From Azoarcus sp. (GTDB lineage: Bacteria > Pseudomonadota > Gammaproteobacteria > Burkholderiales > Rhodocyclaceae): a stretch of DNA of 5,085 nt. Positions 1-5,085 of this stretch are shown piece after piece. Under the pieces are notes generated by a model. That model ran no database searches, had not been told where the DNA came from, and worked only from the letters and a program-made list of their open reading frames with translations. The position numbers and the translations under genes are program-made. The number at the start of each line of letters is the position of its first letter. Position 1 is the stretch's first letter. Location: the NCBI GenBank assembly GCA_031268685.1, contig JAIRWW010000119.1:1-5085 (forward strand). The letters run 5' to 3'.

Positions 1-7
1 AGAGCAA

Positions 8-16
8 TGCTATACT
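8..16 (+). promoter_or_regulatory. Extended -10 element of the queD promoter
   Basis: The sequence TGCTATACT reads as a sigma-70-type extended -10 (TG-n-TATACT, one mismatch to TATAAT). Transcription would start near base 23, giving a leader of about 20 bases before the ATG at 43. Any -35 element would lie off the left edge. The -10 overlaps the upstream in-frame ATG at 7, which argues that translation does not start there. Confidence 0.5.
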
Positions 17-42
17 CCGCGCCCCGCACGCAAGAGACAGTC

Positions 43-489
43 ATGCGCATTACTCGCCGCCTCGAATTCGATGCCGGTCATCGCATACCGGATCATGCCA
101 GCCAGTGCCGGAACCTCCACGGCCACCGCTATATTCTCGAAATAAGTCTGGTCGGCCACATTATTGACGCCCCTGGCGATACGGCTAACGGCATGGTGAT
201 GGATTTCAGTGAAATAAAACGCATTGCCTGGGAAAAACTGGTTAGCCGATGGGATCACGCTTTTCTGGTCTGGCGCGGCGACATTCGCGTAGTGGAATTC
301 CTTGCATCCCTGCCTGGACACAAAACCGTGATTTTCGACACGGTACCGACCGCGGAAAATTTGGCTGCTGCCGCTTTCGGCATACTCTCCGCCGCTTACC
401 GCGACACTTACGGCGATGCCCTGCGTCTCGAACAGATCAGACTGTTCGAGACGCCAAATTGCTGGGCTGACGCTACGAGCGGGGGCTGA
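43..489 (+). CDS. queD: 6-carboxy-5,6,7,8-tetrahydropterin synthase QueD (queuosine synthesis)
   Basis: This 148-residue protein belongs to the PTPS/QueD family. QueD converts 7,8-dihydroneopterin triphosphate to 6-carboxytetrahydropterin, an early cytoplasmic step towards preQ0 and tRNA queuosine. The zinc ligands are visible as H13, H26 and H28. C22 is the expected catalytic Cys, and its C-x3-HGH spacing is the QueD pattern. The family motifs MDF (53-55), DH (71-72), PTAEN (102-106) and the substrate-binding Glu in LFET (E136) follow in order. It is longer than the roughly 120-residue E. coli enzyme, mainly through extra residues between DH and PTAEN. I chose the ATG at 43 because the family homology begins there, a weak AAGAGA Shine-Dalgarno precedes it by 5 bases, and the in-frame ATG at 7 lies inside the likely -10 box. 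No queC or queE is visible. The gene converges on the XRE gene. Confidence 0.93.
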   Translation: MRITRRLEFDAGHRIPDHASQCRNLHGHRYILEISLVGHIIDAPGDTANGMVMDFSEIKRIAWEKLVSRWDHAFLVWRGDIRVVEFLASLPGHKTVIFDTVPTAENLAAAAFGILSAAYRDTYGDALRLEQIRLFETPNCWADATSGG

Positions 490-504
490 ACTCCGCTCCC
501 ATTG

Positions 505-522
505 CGCCCAGCAGCTTGGGCG
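505..522. terminator. Possible bidirectional terminator hairpin between convergent genes
   Basis: CGCCCA (505-510) and TGGGCG (517-522) form a perfect 6-bp stem around a 6-base loop, in the 40-base gap between the stop codons of queD and the XRE gene. The position suits a terminator serving both strands. Neither strand has a clear T tract after the stem, so intrinsic termination would be weak and the call is tentative. Confidence 0.3.
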
Positions 523-529
523 GCAGCGT

Positions 530-784
530 TTATGCAACGGCTTTACTGGCTCTTCTGGCCGCTTCCACGCCCGGCGGCGCCAGCAAGGCGGATGGCGGAA
601 GGTTTAGCGCTTCGGCGAGCTTGCAAATGTTGAGCAAGGCGATATTGCGCTGGCCGCGCTCTACGCCGCCCACATAACTTCGGGCCAATCCGCTTCTTTC
701 CGCCAGCCGTTCTTGCGACCAGCCTCTGTTTTTCCTTATTTCGCTCAATCGTAGACCAAACTGACTACGCGGATCGTTCAACAT
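530..784 (-). CDS. Small XRE-family helix-turn-helix transcriptional regulator
   Basis: This 84-residue protein is almost entirely one Cro/C1-type HTH domain (about residues 9-66). The pattern is LRLSEIRKNRGWSQERLAER, then SGLARSYVGGVERGQRN, then the closing helix LLNICKLAEALNLPPSALL. Helix 2 is near 23-31 and the recognition helix near 34-43. There is no ligand-binding or peptidase domain; the tail (about 70-84) is short and Ala/Arg rich. Such stand-alone proteins usually bind DNA as dimers and often repress their own promoter. The domain resembles restriction-modification controller proteins, but no restriction or methylase gene is in this window, so its target is unknown. The ATG at 784 is favoured because GGAGA lies 7 bases upstream and the HTH begins just after it; the open frame upstream to 931 encodes nothing HTH-like and spans the likely promoter. 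It is downstream of and co-directional with the methyltransferase gene but probably transcribed separately. Confidence 0.85.
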   Translation of the reverse strand: MLNDPRSQFGLRLSEIRKNRGWSQERLAERSGLARSYVGGVERGQRNIALLNICKLAEALNLPPSALLAPPGVEAARRASKAVA

Positions 785-790
785 GGTGTT

Positions 791-795
791 TCTCC
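791..795 (-). promoter_or_regulatory. Ribosome binding site of the XRE gene
   Basis: On the minus strand GGAGA stands 6 bases before the ATG at 784. It is the strongest Shine-Dalgarno match among the minus-strand genes here, and it decides the start in favour of the 84-residue form. Confidence 0.6.
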
Positions 796-886
796 ATGAA
801 AAAGCCCACTCGCCACACACATTCCGTGTCAGGCTCCAGATAAACGTGAAAACCCCAAAAGGGATAACTACTACTATGCGAAAGAT

Positions 887-917
887 ATTATAACTCTCAA
901 TCTGCGGATAACCACAA
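887..917 (-). promoter_or_regulatory. Likely sigma-70 promoter of the XRE gene
   Basis: On the minus strand a perfect TATAAT (-10, 887-892) is preceded at a 19-base spacing by TTGTGG (-35, 912-917). Transcription would begin near 880, about 95 bases before the XRE start codon. The spacing is longer than the ideal 17 bases. The surrounding AT-rich stretch and the distance from the methyltransferase gene support independent transcription. The heptamer GTTATCC occurs twice on the minus strand around this promoter (within 862-868 and 906-912) and could be an operator half-site; this is inference. Confidence 0.5.
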
Positions 918-940
918 TAGACAAAATGCAATTAGCTGTA

Positions 941-957
941 ACTCCATGTTTTGGAGT
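941..957. repeat. Short perfect dyad downstream of the methyltransferase gene
   Basis: ACTCCA (941-946) and TGGAGT (952-957) are exact reverse complements separated by 5 bases. The dyad lies about 32 bases past the methyltransferase stop codon and about 24 bases upstream of the putative -35 of the XRE gene. It could be a weak terminator, although no adjacent T tract follows on the minus strand, or a binding site for a dimeric regulator such as the XRE protein. Confidence 0.4.
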
Positions 958-988
958 CGTGGGCATGCAGATCAAGATGAGGATGTGA

Positions 989-2284
989 CTACGTCGTACT
1001 GGCGCGAGTCAATACGGCGGCGAAAAAACCGTCCGTTTCATGGATTGACGGCGACAGGCGCAAACGCTCGCCCGTACCCGGCGCAATTCCTTGCCGCGAA
1101 AGAATTTCTTCCGCCGATAAAGGCGTGAATTCGGGATGCGTCGCCAGAAAAGCATCGACGACGCCGTCGTTTTCCTCGTCGAGCAGGCTGCAGGTGGCAT
1201 AGACCAGACGCCCGCCTGGGCGAAGCAGTTTTGCCGCAGCGGCCAGAATTGCTTGCTGGCGCACGACCATCTCGGCAATTGCAACTGGGGTTTGGCGCCA
1301 TTTGAGATCGGGATTGCGCCTCAGGGTGCCAAGGCCGCTGCACGGCGCATCGACCAGCACGCGCTCGGCCTTGCCCGCAAGGCGTTTGAGCCGGGCATCG
1401 CTCTCGTGCGCGATAAGCATCGGGTGTACATTGCTCAAGCCGGCGCGCGCCATGCGTCCGCGCAGCCGCGTCAAGCGTTTTTCAGCCACGTCGAGCGCGT
1501 AAAGACGTCCGCTCGAACGCATCAGCGCGCCCAATTGCAAAGTCTTGCCGCCCGCCCCGGCGCAAAAATCGACCACGAGTTCGCCACGTCCGGGCTGCAC
1601 TAGAAAGCCGAGAATCTGGCTGCCCTCGTCCTGCACCTCGAAACTGCCGTCGAGAAACAATGCATGTTTTTGCAGCGCCGGTTTGTCAGCGAGCCTGATG
1701 CCGTGCGGCGACAGTGGGCAGGGATCGGCCTTCAGCCCATCTGCACGCAGGCGGGCAAGCACGGCGTCGCGGTCGGCCTTGAGAATATTGACCCGCAAGT
1801 CGAGCGGCGCCGGACGGTTGAGGCTATGCGCCAATTGCAACACATCGGCTTCGCTATGGACGGCGAGCAGTCGTTCGCATAGCCAGTCGGGCAGATCGGC
1901 GCGCTCGGCCAGCGTTCCTTCGGCAAGCCTTACCGCTTTCACTTTCTCTATCCAGCGGGTTTCCTCGACTGAGGCGATGCCTTCAAATTGGCGCATCGGC
2001 CAGGCTTCACCGCGCGCCAGCCAAGCCAGCAGCAATTGCCACGGCGTCGCATCGCTTCCGGCCAGACGGCGCAGCCAGCGCAGGCGGCGAAGCACTCCAT
2101 AGACCGTTTCGGCAATGAAGGCGCGATCTCTGTGCCCCAGTGCGCGATGCTCGCGGAAATACCGCGACAGCACCGCATCCGCCGGATATTCAAAATCAAG
2201 CGCGATACCCAATGCCTGTGCTGTCTGCGAAATGAGACCGCCCGCGCTTGGCGCGGCAGCCCTTGTATTCCTCGGTTTTTTCAT
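989..2284 (-). CDS. RsmB/NOP-family SAM-dependent rRNA cytosine-5 methyltransferase
   Basis: This 431-residue protein has the two-part layout of RsmB (Sun/Fmu), which methylates C967 of 16S rRNA. An N-terminal NusB-like helical domain (about 15-150, including ALGHRDRAFIAETVYGVLRR) precedes a Rossmann methyltransferase domain (about 160-431). Visible motifs are VQDEGS (217-222), SAM-binding motif I DFCAGAGGKT (239-248), motif II with D265, motif IV DAPCSG (312-317, C315), motif VI VYATCS (361-366, C365 the expected nucleophile) and the closing ETDGFFAAVL (416-425). Both family cysteines are present, so it should be active. Motif I lacks the Pro of the usual CAAPGGKT; I recall this form from a betaproteobacterial RsmB-like subgroup that may be a paralogue of true RsmB, so I give no symbol. 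It is the last gene of the purN operon, starting 7 bases after the DUF3108 stop with only a weak Shine-Dalgarno, which suggests translational coupling. Confidence 0.92.
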   Translation of the reverse strand: MKKPRNTRAAAPSAGGLISQTAQALGIALDFEYPADAVLSRYFREHRALGHRDRAFIAETVYGVLRRLRWLRRLAGSDATPWQLLLAWLARGEAWPMRQFEGIASVEETRWIEKVKAVRLAEGTLAERADLPDWLCERLLAVHSEADVLQLAHSLNRPAPLDLRVNILKADRDAVLARLRADGLKADPCPLSPHGIRLADKPALQKHALFLDGSFEVQDEGSQILGFLVQPGRGELVVDFCAGAGGKTLQLGALMRSSGRLYALDVAEKRLTRLRGRMARAGLSNVHPMLIAHESDARLKRLAGKAERVLVDAPCSGLGTLRRNPDLKWRQTPVAIAEMVVRQQAILAAAAKLLRPGGRLVYATCSLLDEENDGVVDAFLATHPEFTPLSAEEILSRQGIAPGTGERLRLSPSIHETDGFFAAVLTRASTT

Positions 2285-2291
2285 GAATCGC

Positions 2292-3020
2292 TTACTGGTT
2301 TGGACTGATGGAAGTTGCTTCGAGAATGAGTGTCACCGATTTGGTATCGTTCAGGATGGCGCGCACCGGGATCATGTGGCGGTCGAGCGCGAGCCACAGG
2401 TCGATGGCGATCTGGCCGTCTTCAGAACTGATCTTGAAGTGCCGTGTGGCGAAGCTGCCTGCCGGCACTTGTGTGCTGCCGTCTTCCAAGTGAGCGATTC
2501 GGGCGCGGCGGGCATCCTTGTTGCCGACTACGAGTAAATCCTGGTTTTCCGGCAAGCCGTCCATATGGCCGATCTGATGCCATACGCTGAGAAGATCCTG
2601 ATCGCCCGCTGTCAGGCTGGCGCTTCGCCGCTCGCGCGCACCGCGGTTAATGCCCACCCGTGCTTTGTCCCAATCGAACAGAGCCGCTTCCGGTGTCTTG
2701 CCCAGTTGGGTGACATCGAAGCGCCGGGGATGCAAGCCGTTTTCTCCGATATCGCCTTCGCTTTGCTGCACATAGCCCAGCTTTCGCAGGGCCGCCGCCA
2801 TGCCCGATGTCTCCACAGCGAGGCGCATCCGATATTGTTTACTGTCGTGCGACCATGTGTGTTGTGCCTGCCCGACTGGCAATCCGCCAAAACCGATGGC
2901 TACCTGGAATTTCACCTCACCCTTTTCCGGCCATTTCGCCGGAGACCATCCCGTGGCTTGCGTCATTCCTGAGGAGATAAACAGCAGCACGGCAGCGGAA
3001 AAGTATGCAATACGAATCAT
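2292..3020 (-). CDS. DUF3108-family exported protein of unknown function
   Basis: This 242-residue protein matches the DUF3108 family by recognition. It has an N-terminal signal peptide: Arg at 3, a hydrophobic core at about 4-18 and a likely signal peptidase I cleavage near 22-24 (QATG), so the mature protein should be periplasmic. There is no lipobox Cys or second membrane segment. The mature part looks beta-rich. Family-like elements are the early Gly-rich strand (VAIGFGGLPVG, 40-50), GLHPRRF (95-101), FDWD (115-118), QDLLSV (141-146) and a C-terminal IDLWLALDRHMIPVRA block (206-221). No catalytic residues are known for the family, and I assign no function. It lies between purN (12-base gap) and the methyltransferase (7-base gap), so it is co-transcribed with both. 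The start overlaps a mini reading frame at an A6 run, described in the findings. Confidence 0.86.
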   Translation of the reverse strand: MIRIAYFSAAVLLFISSGMTQATGWSPAKWPEKGEVKFQVAIGFGGLPVGQAQHTWSHDSKQYRMRLAVETSGMAAALRKLGYVQQSEGDIGENGLHPRRFDVTQLGKTPEAALFDWDKARVGINRGARERRSASLTAGDQDLLSVWHQIGHMDGLPENQDLLVVGNKDARRARIAHLEDGSTQVPAGSFATRHFKISSEDGQIAIDLWLALDRHMIPVRAILNDTKSVTLILEATSISPNQ

Positions 3021-3032
3021 TTTTTCATCCAG

Positions 3033-3680
3033 TCATTCAGTATCGAGCGGTGGCAAATGCAGGGCGAACTGTTTGGGGCGAGCGCCAGCCACCGCAACGT
3101 GCGCGCCTTCTGTCATGGACAGCCGCCCTTCGGCGAACCAGCGCACGGCTTGTGGGTAAATACGGTGTTCTTCGGCAAGCACGCGCGCGGCGAGGATGTC
3201 CTCGTCGTCGCCGGGCAGAACCGGCACCACGACCTGGATAACGACAGGCCCGCCGTCGAGTTCCGGTGTTACGAAATGCACGGTTGCCCCATGCACGCGC
3301 ACCCCCGCCGCAAGCGCGCGCCGGTGCGTATGCAGTCCCGGAAAGGACGGCAGCAGCGAGGGATGGATATTCAGCAAACGTCCCGAGTAATGGCGCACGA
3401 AATCATCGCCCAGCACTCGCATGAAACCGGCGAGCACGACGAGATCGGGCGCATGGGCGTCGATGGCCGCTTGTAGCGCGGCATCGAAGCTGGCGCGCTC
3501 TGCATGGTCGGCATGGGCGACGACAGCGGTATTTATTCCATGTTTCATAGCAAACGCCAGCCCCGCGGCATCGGCGCGGTTGCTGATTACCGCAGCTATG
3601 CGCACGCCAGGAATACCCGCCCGGACAATGGCTTCCATATTGCTGCCCCGGCCGGAAATCAAAATTACTATGGATTTCAT
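3033..3680 (-). CDS. purN: Phosphoribosylglycinamide formyltransferase PurN (GAR transformylase 1)
   Basis: PurN transfers a formyl group from 10-formyltetrahydrofolate to glycinamide ribonucleotide, the third step of de novo purine synthesis, in the cytoplasm. The 215-residue length is normal (E. coli 212). The N-terminal SGRGSNMEAI (9-18) is the substrate phosphate-binding loop. The catalytic triad is present as N104 and H106 in NIHPSLLP and D142 in the signature TPELDGGP. The folate-site region AGFMRVL (84-90) is also typical. The ATG at 3680 gives the canonical N-terminus MKSIVILISGRGSN. GAGGG directly abuts this ATG, unusually close for a Shine-Dalgarno, so initiation may be modest. It is the first gene of the operon with DUF3108 and the RsmB/NOP methyltransferase; purM is not adjacent. 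The protein ends with a short variable tail after about residue 195. Confidence 0.97.
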   Translation of the reverse strand: MKSIVILISGRGSNMEAIVRAGIPGVRIAAVISNRADAAGLAFAMKHGINTAVVAHADHAERASFDAALQAAIDAHAPDLVVLAGFMRVLGDDFVRHYSGRLLNIHPSLLPSFPGLHTHRRALAAGVRVHGATVHFVTPELDGGPVVIQVVVPVLPGDDEDILAARVLAEEHRIYPQAVRWFAEGRLSMTEGAHVAVAGARPKQFALHLPPLDTE

Positions 3681-3755
3681 CCCTCACCCGAACTTCAGCG
3701 GCGTGCGGCGCGGCGAATCCCGATGTAGGCGATTTCCGCGACGGCTTTCCCGCAA

Positions 3756-3769
3756 ATGATTCAAATCAT
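3756..3769. promoter_or_regulatory. FNR/CRP-like palindrome upstream of purN
   Basis: ATGAT-TCAA-ATCAT is a perfect 14-bp palindrome that matches the FNR-type consensus TTGAT-N4-ATCAA except for the outermost base pair on each side (8 of 10 positions). It ends 76 bases upstream of the purN start codon. A binding role is inference; the outer T of the half-site is usually important for FNR. Confidence 0.25.
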
Positions 3770-3789
3770 ACAAAGGAAACCATGGACAA

Positions 3790-3826
3790 TCCCGTTTACC
3801 CTAAGTTTGGCGAAGGGTAAACGGGA
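3790..3826. repeat. Perfect 13-bp inverted repeat, REP-like palindromic element
   Basis: TCCCGTTTACCCT (3790-3802) and AGGGTAAACGGGA (3814-3826) are exact reverse complements around an 11-base spacer. The core CCTAAGTTTGGCGAAGG (3800-3816) resembles CCTGAGCTTGTCGAAGG, which I recall as the centre of a short palindrome scattered through many environmental bacterial genomes. The arms flanking that recalled core are also GTTTACCC/GGGTAAAC-like. On the minus strand it would sit in the leader of purN if transcription starts upstream. Confidence 0.8.
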
Positions 3827-3928
3827 CGAAATTAAAGGCTGGGTATGAAACCGAAGGCTTTGGCATGTGCGGCCAAACCGATCTTCTTCCAATGAAATTC
3901 GAGGATAAAGTCGGTTTCTTTACAGCTT

Positions 3929-3937
3929 ATAATACCA
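3929..3937 (-). promoter_or_regulatory. Candidate extended -10 promoter for the purN operon
   Basis: The minus strand reads TGGTATTAT, a TG-n-TATTAT extended -10 with one mismatch to TATAAT. No good -35 stands 17-18 bases upstream, which extended -10 promoters can tolerate. A start near 3922 would give purN a leader of about 240 bases that includes the 13-bp inverted repeat. A promoter closer to purN cannot be excluded. Confidence 0.3.
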
Positions 3938-3986
3938 CATGCATGGCACGAAGGTTTCGGCGAACGCGAAACCGCCATTGGTTTTT

Positions 3987-4012
3987 CCGGCAAAGCCGTA
4001 AAGCTTTGCCGG
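3987..4012 (-). terminator. Hairpin just past the tolC stop, probable terminator
   Basis: CCGGCAAAGC (3987-3996) and GCTTTGCCGG (4003-4012) form a perfect 10-bp stem with a 6-base loop, beginning 9 bases after the tolC stop codon. The position fits transcription termination or 3'-end protection. On the minus strand the stem is followed by GAAAAACC instead of a T tract, so it is not a classical intrinsic terminator. A second hairpin (3953-3973) lies shortly downstream. Confidence 0.45.
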
Positions 4013-4021
4013 TCGTCGTGC

Positions 4022-5085
4022 TCAGTCGGTTTGAAGCAGGGCGTTTATGGCGCGTACTTCGTCTTCGCCCAGCGCGCCAACGGCGGCTTTCAGGCGCAAT
4101 TGGGCAAGCATGGTGTCGTAACGGGCGCGCGAAAGTTGTTGCAGGGTGTCGGCAAGCTGGCTTTGTGCATTGAGCACGTCGATGTTGATCCGCACGCCGA
4201 CCTTGTAGCCCAGGCGGTTGGCTTCAAGCGCTGAGGTCGACGATATTTGCGCCGCTTCCAGTGCGCGCACTTGAGCCATGCCGCTGGTGACGCCGAGATA
4301 GGCCTCGCGGGCTGCCAGTGCGGCGGCGCGGCGGGCTTCTTCAAAGTTGGCATCGGCCTTGGCCTTTAGCGCCGCCGCTTCGCGCGTGCGCGACGAAACG
4401 CTGCCTCCCTGGTAGAGCGGCAGGTCGAATTGCAGGCCCACGGCACGGTTGTTATTGCGCTCGGTTGTCATCGATGGATTGTGGCTGTTGCGGAGGTTTG
4501 CCACCAGATCGAGGGTTGGCATGTGCCCGGCGCGTTCGCGTTCCAGTGCGCGTACCGCGATTTCGCGCATTAAGGTTTGCCCCTGCACGCCGAGGTCGTT
4601 TTTTTCGGCGGCATCTACCCAGGAGGAAATGTCGGCGGGTTCCGGGCCGGAAATCGTCACACCGGGTTTGAGGCCCGTCAGCTGTTCGGGGGCGTGGCCG
4701 ATGATACGGGTGAGGGCCTCGTATGCAACATCCACTGTGTTGCGGGCGGAAATCTCCTGGGCCGAGGCCAAGTCGAAGCGCGATTGTGCTTCGTGTACAT
4801 CGGTGACTGTCACCGTGCCCACCTGAAAGCTGGCGCGCGCCAGTTCAAGTTGTTCGCCCGCAGCAGTACGCAACTGTGTGATGGCGCTGAGCGTGTCCCG
4901 GGCATTCAGCACGTTGAAATAGGCTTCCGCCGTGCGCAGGATAAGGGCTTGTGTTTCCTGGGTGAAAGTGCTCTCGGCCAGTTCTGTTTGCAGCGCGCCT
5001 TCCTGGTATTGACGCCAGTTCTTGGGCCGGAAAAGCGGGACGGTGAGTTGCAGTGCATAGCTTTCGCTGTTGTAGCGCTTTTCGG
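4022..5085 (-). CDS. tolC: TolC-family outer membrane efflux/secretion channel (partial, N-terminus outside)
   Basis: The frame is open from the stop at 4022 to the right edge, giving 353 C-terminal residues; a TolC of about 440-490 residues would have roughly 90-140 more, including the signal peptide. TolC trimers form the outer membrane barrel and periplasmic tunnel for RND/ABC efflux and type I secretion. The OEP duplication is visible twice. Beta-strand segments are YALQLTVPLFRP (fragment residues 9-20) and VGLQFDLPLYQG (215-226). Helix-turn segments are VGTVTVTDVHEAQSRFDLA (88-106) and VGVRINIDVLNAQSQLA (295-311). Between them lie long Ala/Leu/Glu-rich helices such as LILRTAEAYFNVLNARDTL. 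The codon at 4912 is an internal GTG, not the start, because the homology continues through it. The protein ends soon after the second coiled-coil, without the long C-terminal tail of the E. coli protein. No inner-membrane pump partner is in the window. Confidence 0.93.
   Translation of the reverse strand, partial: EKRYNSESYALQLTVPLFRPKNWRQYQEGALQTELAESTFTQETQALILRTAEAYFNVLNARDTLSAITQLRTAAGEQLELARASFQVGTVTVTDVHEAQSRFDLASAQEISARNTVDVAYEALTRIIGHAPEQLTGLKPGVTISGPEPADISSWVDAAEKNDLGVQGQTLMREIAVRALERERAGHMPTLDLVANLRNSHNPSMTTERNNNRAVGLQFDLPLYQGGSVSSRTREAAALKAKADANFEEARRAAALAAREAYLGVTSGMAQVRALEAAQISSTSALEANRLGYKVGVRINIDVLNAQSQLADTLQQLSRARYDTMLAQLRLKAAVGALGEDEVRAINALLQTD

Larger units (their letters stand above)
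3681..4021. other. Repeat-rich intergenic region between tolC and purN
   Basis: No convincing protein gene lies in these 341 bases. The region is less GC-rich than its neighbours and should hold the purN promoter and the 3' end of the tolC transcript. It contains a perfect 13-bp inverted repeat (3790-3826), a 6-bp hairpin TTTGGC/GCCAAA (3859-3877), a 7-bp hairpin GGTTTCG/CGAAACC (3953-3973), a 10-bp hairpin (3987-4012), an FNR-box-like palindrome (3756-3769), and five copies of GAAACC counted on both strands. I do not recognise a known structured RNA or riboswitch. Confidence 0.6.

Noticed and set aside
10..537. A 175-codon open frame antisense to queD.
   Set aside because: It overlaps a clear QueD gene throughout, resembles no family I recognise, and is typical of shadow frames in GC-rich DNA.
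530..931. A longer 133-residue form of the XRE protein starting at 931.
   Set aside because: The extension crosses the TATAAT promoter, has no family similarity, and lacks the GGAGA ribosome site found before the ATG at 784.
1276..1840. Recurring CAATTGCAA words in the methyltransferase gene (near 1275, 1534 and 1831), considered as an uptake or binding motif.
   Set aside because: At least two encode Leu-Gln-Leu in frame and the spacing is irregular; ordinary codon use explains them.
1136..2102. Long plus-strand frames (1136-1603 and 1545-2102) inside the methyltransferase gene.
   Set aside because: They are antisense to conserved methyltransferase motifs and have low-complexity Ala/Arg/Ser-rich translations with no domain pattern.
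3782..3820. A 12-codon plus-strand ORF (MDNPVYPKFGEG) with a good AAAGGA Shine-Dalgarno, ending inside the inverted repeat, like a leader peptide.
   Set aside because: No plus-strand gene follows for it to regulate; the next gene to the right is tolC on the opposite strand. Its codons mostly overlap the palindrome, so it is probably coincidental.
3865..4173. A 102-codon plus-strand ORF starting in the purN/tolC spacer and running into the tolC 3' end.
   Set aside because: No convincing ribosome site, an Arg-rich non-family translation, and half of it is the complement of the conserved TolC coding sequence.
4022..4912. A complete 296-residue protein starting at the GTG at 4912.
   Set aside because: The frame stays open to the window edge, and the upstream residues (YALQLTVPLF, AEAYFNVLNARD) are typical TolC sequence, so the GTG is an internal Val codon.

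Overview
The window looks like ordinary chromosome from a Gram-negative proteobacterium, most likely a betaproteobacterium. GC content is moderate to high, the genes are tightly packed, and the products (TolC, a DUF3108 exported protein, PurN, a betaproteobacterial-type RsmB/NOP methyltransferase and QueD) fit that group. The lineage call is inference from family resemblance and gene neighbourhood; there is no rRNA or other marker here.

Layout from left to right. queD (43-489, +) makes the 6-carboxy-tetrahydropterin intermediate of queuosine synthesis and has its own near-consensus -10 element at the window edge. It converges on a small XRE-type DNA-binding protein (530-784, -), with a short hairpin in the 40-base gap. 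A 204-base AT-richer spacer follows, carrying a TATAAT promoter for the XRE gene and a short dyad. Next is a three-gene operon on the minus strand, transcribed purN -> DUF3108 -> RsmB/NOP methyltransferase (3680 down to 989), with gaps of only 12 and 7 bases. A 341-base intergenic region (3681-4021) then holds several inverted repeats, including a perfect 13-bp one. The right end is the C-terminal part of a TolC-type outer membrane efflux protein (4022-5085, -), whose start lies outside the window.

The genes do not form one pathway. purN acts in purine synthesis, the methyltransferase presumably in rRNA modification, and queD in tRNA modification, so a nucleotide and RNA-modification theme is the most that can be said. 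TolC belongs to envelope export. I see no CRISPR array, transposase, tRNA or rRNA gene, and no evidence for a new multi-gene system. The parts most worth a second look are the repeat-rich purN/tolC intergenic region, the divergent motif I of the methyltransferase, the orphan XRE regulator, and the start of the DUF3108 gene at an A6 run.
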